Shown here: piece after piece, positions 49,398-52,042 of the stretch
Layout: every line of letters starts with the position of its first letter
How positions within the stretch are numbered: the stretch's first letter is position 1
The notes under the pieces: generated by a model
What the model was told of the DNA's origin: nothing
The model's database searches: none
Seen by the model: only the letters and a program-made list of their open reading frames with translations
Assembly (NCBI GenBank): GCA_930987725.1
Contig: CAKNKY010000014.1
Location: 1-52,042 of the forward strand
Direction of reading: 5' to 3'
DNA from: an uncultured Anaeromassilibacillus sp.
GTDB taxonomy: Bacteria > Bacillota > Clostridia > Oscillospirales > Acutalibacteraceae
DNA length: 52,042 nucleotides
Program-made: the position numbers and the translations under genes

Positions 49398-49641
49398 ACG
49401 ACAACCCCCGGCTAGGCCGGGGAGAGTAAAAAAGCTTTAGATTCAAGCATCGAGCGAAGCGAGAAAAAATCAACAACATTACTATTATCAGGAAGTTGAT
49501 CTTAGATGAACAGTGCCCGTTTACGGGCTGTGGGGCAAGTGATGCAAGAGACGGATTTTTCAGTGCCTCTTGAGAGGCTTGCCGGTACGATGCCCTTCTA
49601 GGGCTTTCCCAAGCCCCCGGCTTTGCCGGGGGTCATGACTC
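49398..49641 (+). mobile_element. 244-bp TnpA-less IS200/IS605-type element (MITE/PATE)
   Basis: The left end ACGACAACCCCCGGC-TAG-GCCGGGG... AAAAAAGCTTTAG matches the left end of the IS200-type copy at 36519. The right end ACGATGCCC... CCCCCGGC-TTT-GCCGGGGG-TCATGACTC matches positions 1-55. There is no open frame of note. The interior folds into several small stems: ATCAAC/GTTGAT (49469-49500), GCCCG-TTTA-CGGGC (49515-49528), GCCTC-TTGA-GAGGC (49565-49578) and CCCT-TCT-AGGG just before the end hairpin. It lies between the htpG terminator and the stop codon of the deformylase gene. Confidence 0.8.
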
Positions 49642-50050
49642 AGATCAAAATGCCGTCACAGTGGTCGATCTCGTGCTGGATGATCTGCGCCGTCCAGCCA
49701 GTGAAGGTTTTCAGCCGCACCTGGAAGGATTCATTCTGCCAGCGCACCTTGATGGACTTCCACCGCCGTGCCGTGCGTGTGCCGGTGAGGGAGAGGCAGC
49801 CCTCCTCGGCCTGATACGGCCCGGATTTGCGCACAATTTCCGGGTTGAACATGGCCATGTATGTCCCTTCATTGTCAAAGGCAATGATGCGCTTGTTCAC
49901 GCCGATCATGTTGGCGGCCATGCCCACGCAGCTCTCTTTATGGTGTGCGAGCGTGTCCAGCAGGTCGGCGGCCACCGGGAGATCCTCCGGCAAGGCAAGC
50001 TCCGCCGTTTGCGCCAGGAACCGTTCGTCCCTGCAGATGGTGCGAATCAT
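49640..50050 (-). CDS. def: Peptide deformylase-like protein with variant motif 1
   Basis: 136 aa, short. Iron-binding motif 2 EEGCLSL (Cys) and motif 3 QHEIDHCDG (HExDH) are intact, so metal binding and catalysis look possible. Motif 1, normally GxGxAAxQ, reads CVGMAANM with Gln replaced by Met. Such forms occur as second deformylases in Firmicutes; whether they act on formyl-Met peptides is uncertain. Start 50050 overlaps the SGNH stop by 4 nt. The 244-bp element abuts its stop codon. Confidence 0.85.
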   Translation of the reverse strand: MIRTICRDERFLAQTAELALPEDLPVAADLLDTLAHHKESCVGMAANMIGVNKRIIAFDNEGTYMAMFNPEIVRKSGPYQAEEGCLSLTGTRTARRWKSIKVRWQNESFQVRLKTFTGWTAQIIQHEIDHCDGILI

Positions 50051-50619
50051 GTTTGTCCCTCCCTGTGCTGCAGAATGACGGCCGCGATGGTTTCCGCCGC
50101 AACGCGTGTGCCCTGCTCGTTAGGGTGAACGCCGTCGGCGGCGTAAAGCTGCTGTGTGGTGCACAGCGCACAAAACCGTTCTCCCACATCGGCGAGGAGG
50201 GCGTTGTTTTTCTCCGCCGCCCGGTGGTATGCTTCCTGCAGCCCGCGCGCCATTTCATCGTAGTCCCAGCCTTTCTTCGTCAGCGCCGCGCCGCCCTTCT
50301 CATAAGGCCATGTCGCATAGAGCACCGGCACGGCACCGTTCGCCCGGATTTGGGCGCAGAGCCGCGCTACACTGGAGAAGAAGCTTTTGGGGGCGGTGAT
50401 GGGGCCGTGGCTCATCTCCTGCAGCACCACGTAGTCCCAGCGTTCCGTGGCCAGTGCGGCTTGCGTGCACGCGCCGAGCGCCGTGGCAGGGTTCAGCTGC
50501 TCGGAGAGGCGGGCTCCGCCCCGCGTGTGCTGCACCACTTCCGCGCCGGTGAGATCAGCCAGAATTTTCGGCAGATCGTTTGTGAAAATGAAGCTGTTGC
50601 CCAGCATGAGGATGCGCAT
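50047..50619 (-). CDS. SGNH/GDSL-type hydrolase with GNSF block
   Basis: 190 aa without signal peptide. Block I reads ILMLGNSFIFTNDLP, with Asn where Asp is usual (GNSF form, as in DUF4886-like proteins). A middle VVLQEMSHGPI and the catalytic DGVHPNEQG near the C-terminus complete the fold. ATG 50619 follows AAAGGAGG; an upstream in-frame start lacks such a site. It lies 34 nt after the small conserved gene and overlaps the deformylase gene. The substrate is unknown. Confidence 0.82.
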   Translation of the reverse strand: MRILMLGNSFIFTNDLPKILADLTGAEVVQHTRGGARLSEQLNPATALGACTQAALATERWDYVVLQEMSHGPITAPKSFFSSVARLCAQIRANGAVPVLYATWPYEKGGAALTKKGWDYDEMARGLQEAYHRAAEKNNALLADVGERFCALCTTQQLYAADGVHPNEQGTRVAAETIAAVILQHREGQT

Positions 50620-50653
50620 GGCGGGCCTCCTTTCATCTGTGCTTTTCTTTGTG

Positions 50654-50872
50654 TCAGTATTCCACGGCAATGTCGTCCCCGCCAATGCCATAGCGGTTCC
50701 GAAACATCTCCAGATCCTCCGGCGTGCGGATCGGCATCACCTCGGTGAATTTTCCCGTCCGCAAATCGCGGAAGCCGGCCGTCTTTTCCCCGGTGCAGAT
50801 GCTTGAGCGGATCACCGGCTTCTCCTTTTCCCGATCATATGGGTACGTTTCCTGCTTTTTTCTGAAAAACAT
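50654..50872 (-). CDS. Small conserved clostridial protein of unknown function
   Basis: 72 aa, cytoplasmic, charged. It begins MFFRKKQETYPYDREKEKPV and continues with RSSICTGEKTAGF and a TPEDLEMFRNRYGI segment. I recall similar short proteins in gut Clostridia, sometimes wrongly labelled aspartate dehydrogenase; they are far too short for that enzyme. ATG 50872 is 11 nt after AGGAGG. It stands within a compact operon between the phosphoesterase and SGNH genes. Confidence 0.7.
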   Translation of the reverse strand: MFFRKKQETYPYDREKEKPVIRSSICTGEKTAGFRDLRTGKFTEVMPIRTPEDLEMFRNRYGIGGDDIAVEY

Positions 50873-50949
50873 GTTGTCTCGTCCTCCTGCCTTTTCTTTT
50901 TCCCGGGCTGCGCAAAAGCGTCTTTTCCCGCCCGCACGGCGTCTTCCTG

Positions 50950-51444
50950 TCATCTCTGTGTTCGTGCCGGGCATTGTCCGCCCGCTGCCGTTTCCTCGTG
51001 GGGAATGGTGATTTTCCTGATGCGGATTGCCCCGTTTTCGACTTCGGCCTCCATCAGTGTGATTTCCTGGTGAAACCGGCGCGGCCCGCAGGAGCCGGGG
51101 TTGAGAAAGAGCAGGCCGTCCTTTTCCTCCTGCCCGTATTTGTGGGAGTGGCCGAACACCACAACGTTCACGCCGGGGAGATCCGCCGGGATTTCCCTCC
51201 TGTTGTGCACGAGATAAAATGTCACGCCGCCCAGTGTGACCGTGAGATCATGGGGGATGGCTTCCGCCCATTCCTTGTCGTTATTCCCGCGCACCACATA
51301 GAGCGGGGCATAGCGGTGCAGCTCGTCCACAATGGCCTGCCGGTTGATGTCTCCGGCGTGGAGAATGGCGTCAGCCGTTTTCAAATGCTCCGCCACCTCC
51401 GGCCGCAGCAGGCCGTGCGTGTCAGAGAGAAGGATCAGTTTCAT
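50950..51444 (-). CDS. YfcE/MJ0936-type metallophosphoesterase
   Basis: 164 aa calcineurin-like phosphodiesterase of the small YfcE family. Metal motifs: SDTHG (residues 7-11), HAGDIN near 29, VRGNNDKE near 50, LVHNR and FGHSHKYG near 97-104, and NPGSCGPRR. It overlaps the flavodoxin gene by 4 nt. The physiological substrate of this family is not settled. The tail from about 150 is basic and variable. Confidence 0.92.
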   Translation of the reverse strand: MKLILLSDTHGLLRPEVAEHLKTADAILHAGDINRQAIVDELHRYAPLYVVRGNNDKEWAEAIPHDLTVTLGGVTFYLVHNRREIPADLPGVNVVVFGHSHKYGQEEKDGLLFLNPGSCGPRRFHQEITLMEAEVENGAIRIRKITIPHEETAAGGQCPARTQR

Positions 51445-51908
51445 TCTTCCTCCATCCTTTCCCAGGCTTTTTGCAGGTCGCGGTAAAAGCGGCGGGCCTG
51501 TTCCAGATCGTGCGCATTGGGGTGTCCCTTGGAGAGGCCGCCTATCAGCTTGAAGGGACCGAAGGTATCATATCCCTTGCAGGAGAATTCTCCCAGCACC
51601 GGGCAGTTCTTTTCCCGGGCAATCACTGCAGGCTCTTTTGCGCCTGTGCCTTTGGCTCCGCCGTATGTGTAAACGAAAAACACCGGTTTGCCCTGCGGCA
51701 GATAGTGCCGCGCAAACGCCGTCACAGCTTTTTGAAAGGCAAAGCCGTAAATCCCGGAGGCAAAGCCGACGCAGTCATAGCCGTCAAGCTGCACCGTCTG
51801 GCGGACGGTCACGTCGATGAGATCCATCTCACCCTCCTGCGCCATGGCCTGCAGGACCTTCAGTGTGTTCCCGTGGTGGTGGGAATAGTAGCAGACAGCG
51901 GTTTTCAT
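51441..51908 (-). CDS. Flavodoxin-like protein
   Basis: 155 aa with flavodoxin fold. An N-terminal phosphate-binding loop SHHHGNTLKV (residues 9-18) is present, with GYDCVGFASGIYGFAFQKAV near 43-62 and FVYTYGGAKGTGAKE near 78-92 for FMN. It probably serves as an electron carrier or flavoprotein reductase. The start is ATG 51908, 8 nt after AGGAGG. It is the first visible gene of a five-gene minus-strand operon ending at the deformylase gene. Confidence 0.9.
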   Translation of the reverse strand: MKTAVCYYSHHHGNTLKVLQAMAQEGEMDLIDVTVRQTVQLDGYDCVGFASGIYGFAFQKAVTAFARHYLPQGKPVFFVYTYGGAKGTGAKEPAVIAREKNCPVLGEFSCKGYDTFGPFKLIGGLSKGHPNAHDLEQARRFYRDLQKAWERMEEE

Positions 51909-51991
51909 AGATATTCCTCCTTGCAGGCTGACTCAAATCGTTTGTTACCCCGCCGTGTGAGGGAAGGCACGTGTGCGGCAAGAAATGAAAA

Positions 51992-52040
51992 GGGAGCGTT
52001 GCAGAATGAAAACCTGCAGCGCTCCCATTTTCGTTTTTCG
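51992..52040. terminator. Hairpin terminator near the window end
   Basis: GGGAGCGTTGCAG (51992-52004) pairs with CTGCAGCGCTCCC (52014-52026, one G-U pair), followed on the plus strand by ATTTTCGTTTTT and on the minus strand by TTTTCATTTC. It probably ends a minus-strand gene to the right of the window. Confidence 0.7.
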
Positions 52041-52042
52041 GT

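Noticed and set aside
49500-49600. tRNA- or riboswitch-like fold inside the 244-bp element
   Set aside because: The stems do not form a cloverleaf or a known riboswitch core, and there is no downstream gene in the right orientation.

Overview
The window looks like part of the chromosome of a Gram-positive Firmicute of the Clostridia, most likely an Oscillospirales/Ruminococcaceae-type gut anaerobe. Four things point there. The GC content is fairly high but promoters are strict sigma-A TTGACA/TATAAT types with strong Shine-Dalgarno sites. The order ylxM-ffh-rpsP-khpA-rimM-trmD and a Gram-positive division/cell-wall cluster are present. ECF-type vitamin uptake, HPr and a CIRCE operator are present. 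Lipoproteins carry Ser/Ala-rich linkers. The assignment is inferred from gene content only; no rRNA or tRNA gene was seen.

Layout. 1-1.1 kb: right end of an IS200/IS605-type element, then a DegV lipid-binding protein on the minus strand. 1.3-5.1 kb: SRP/ribosome-maturation operon (ylxM, ffh, rpsP, khpA, rimM, trmD). 5.2-9.2 kb: ptsH, uvrC, then rsmD-coaD-coiled-coil protein. 9.4-21.5 kb: dcw cluster (mraZ, rsmH, ftsL-like, PASTA-containing class B PBP, mraY, ftsW, murG, murA, ftsQ/divIB, ftsZ). It has a promoter with MraZ boxes but no murC/D/E/F/B and no ftsA. 21.8-23.2 kb: a lipoprotein pair (SGNH hydrolase and DUF4358-like). 23.3-25.5 kb: aldehyde dehydrogenase and sirtuin on the minus strand. 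25.7-30.3 kb: MoxR ATPase, DUF58 and transglutaminase operon.

30.3-41.2 kb is a carbohydrate region: a hexapeptide acetyltransferase with a GH78 alpha-L-rhamnosidase; KDPG aldolase with a KDG-type kinase on the minus strand; an MBL-fold hydrolase; an IS200-type transposon; a small B116/YddF-like protein; then acetyltransferase, Gfo/Idh/MocA oxidoreductase and a fructuronate/mannonate-reductase-like enzyme. Together these suggest breakdown of rhamnose- and uronate-containing plant polysaccharide through the KDG pathway, although no transporter or uronate isomerase lies here.

41.2-44.5 kb: a GntR-controlled ABC transporter with its own promoter and operator. 44.7-47.2 kb: an SGNH hydrolase with a palindrome on its promoter, and a pantothenate pair (ECF S component and type III pantothenate kinase). 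47.3-49.4 kb: htpG under a CIRCE element. 49.4-49.64 kb: a 244-bp TnpA-less IS200/IS605-type element that shares its left end with the IS200 copy and its right end with the element at position 1. 49.6-51.9 kb: a tight minus-strand operon (flavodoxin, phosphoesterase, small conserved protein, SGNH hydrolase, atypical peptide deformylase).

The most notable non-coding signals are the three related IS200/IS605 ends, all placed next to terminators at gene 3' ends; the folded, possibly omegaRNA-like interior of the 244-bp element; the RBS-sequestering hairpin in front of tnpA; a 10-bp perfect inverted repeat on the start site of the SRP operon; and palindromic operators at the GntR and SGNH promoters. 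Promoters, hairpins and alignments were found by reading the sequence by eye. No database search was made.
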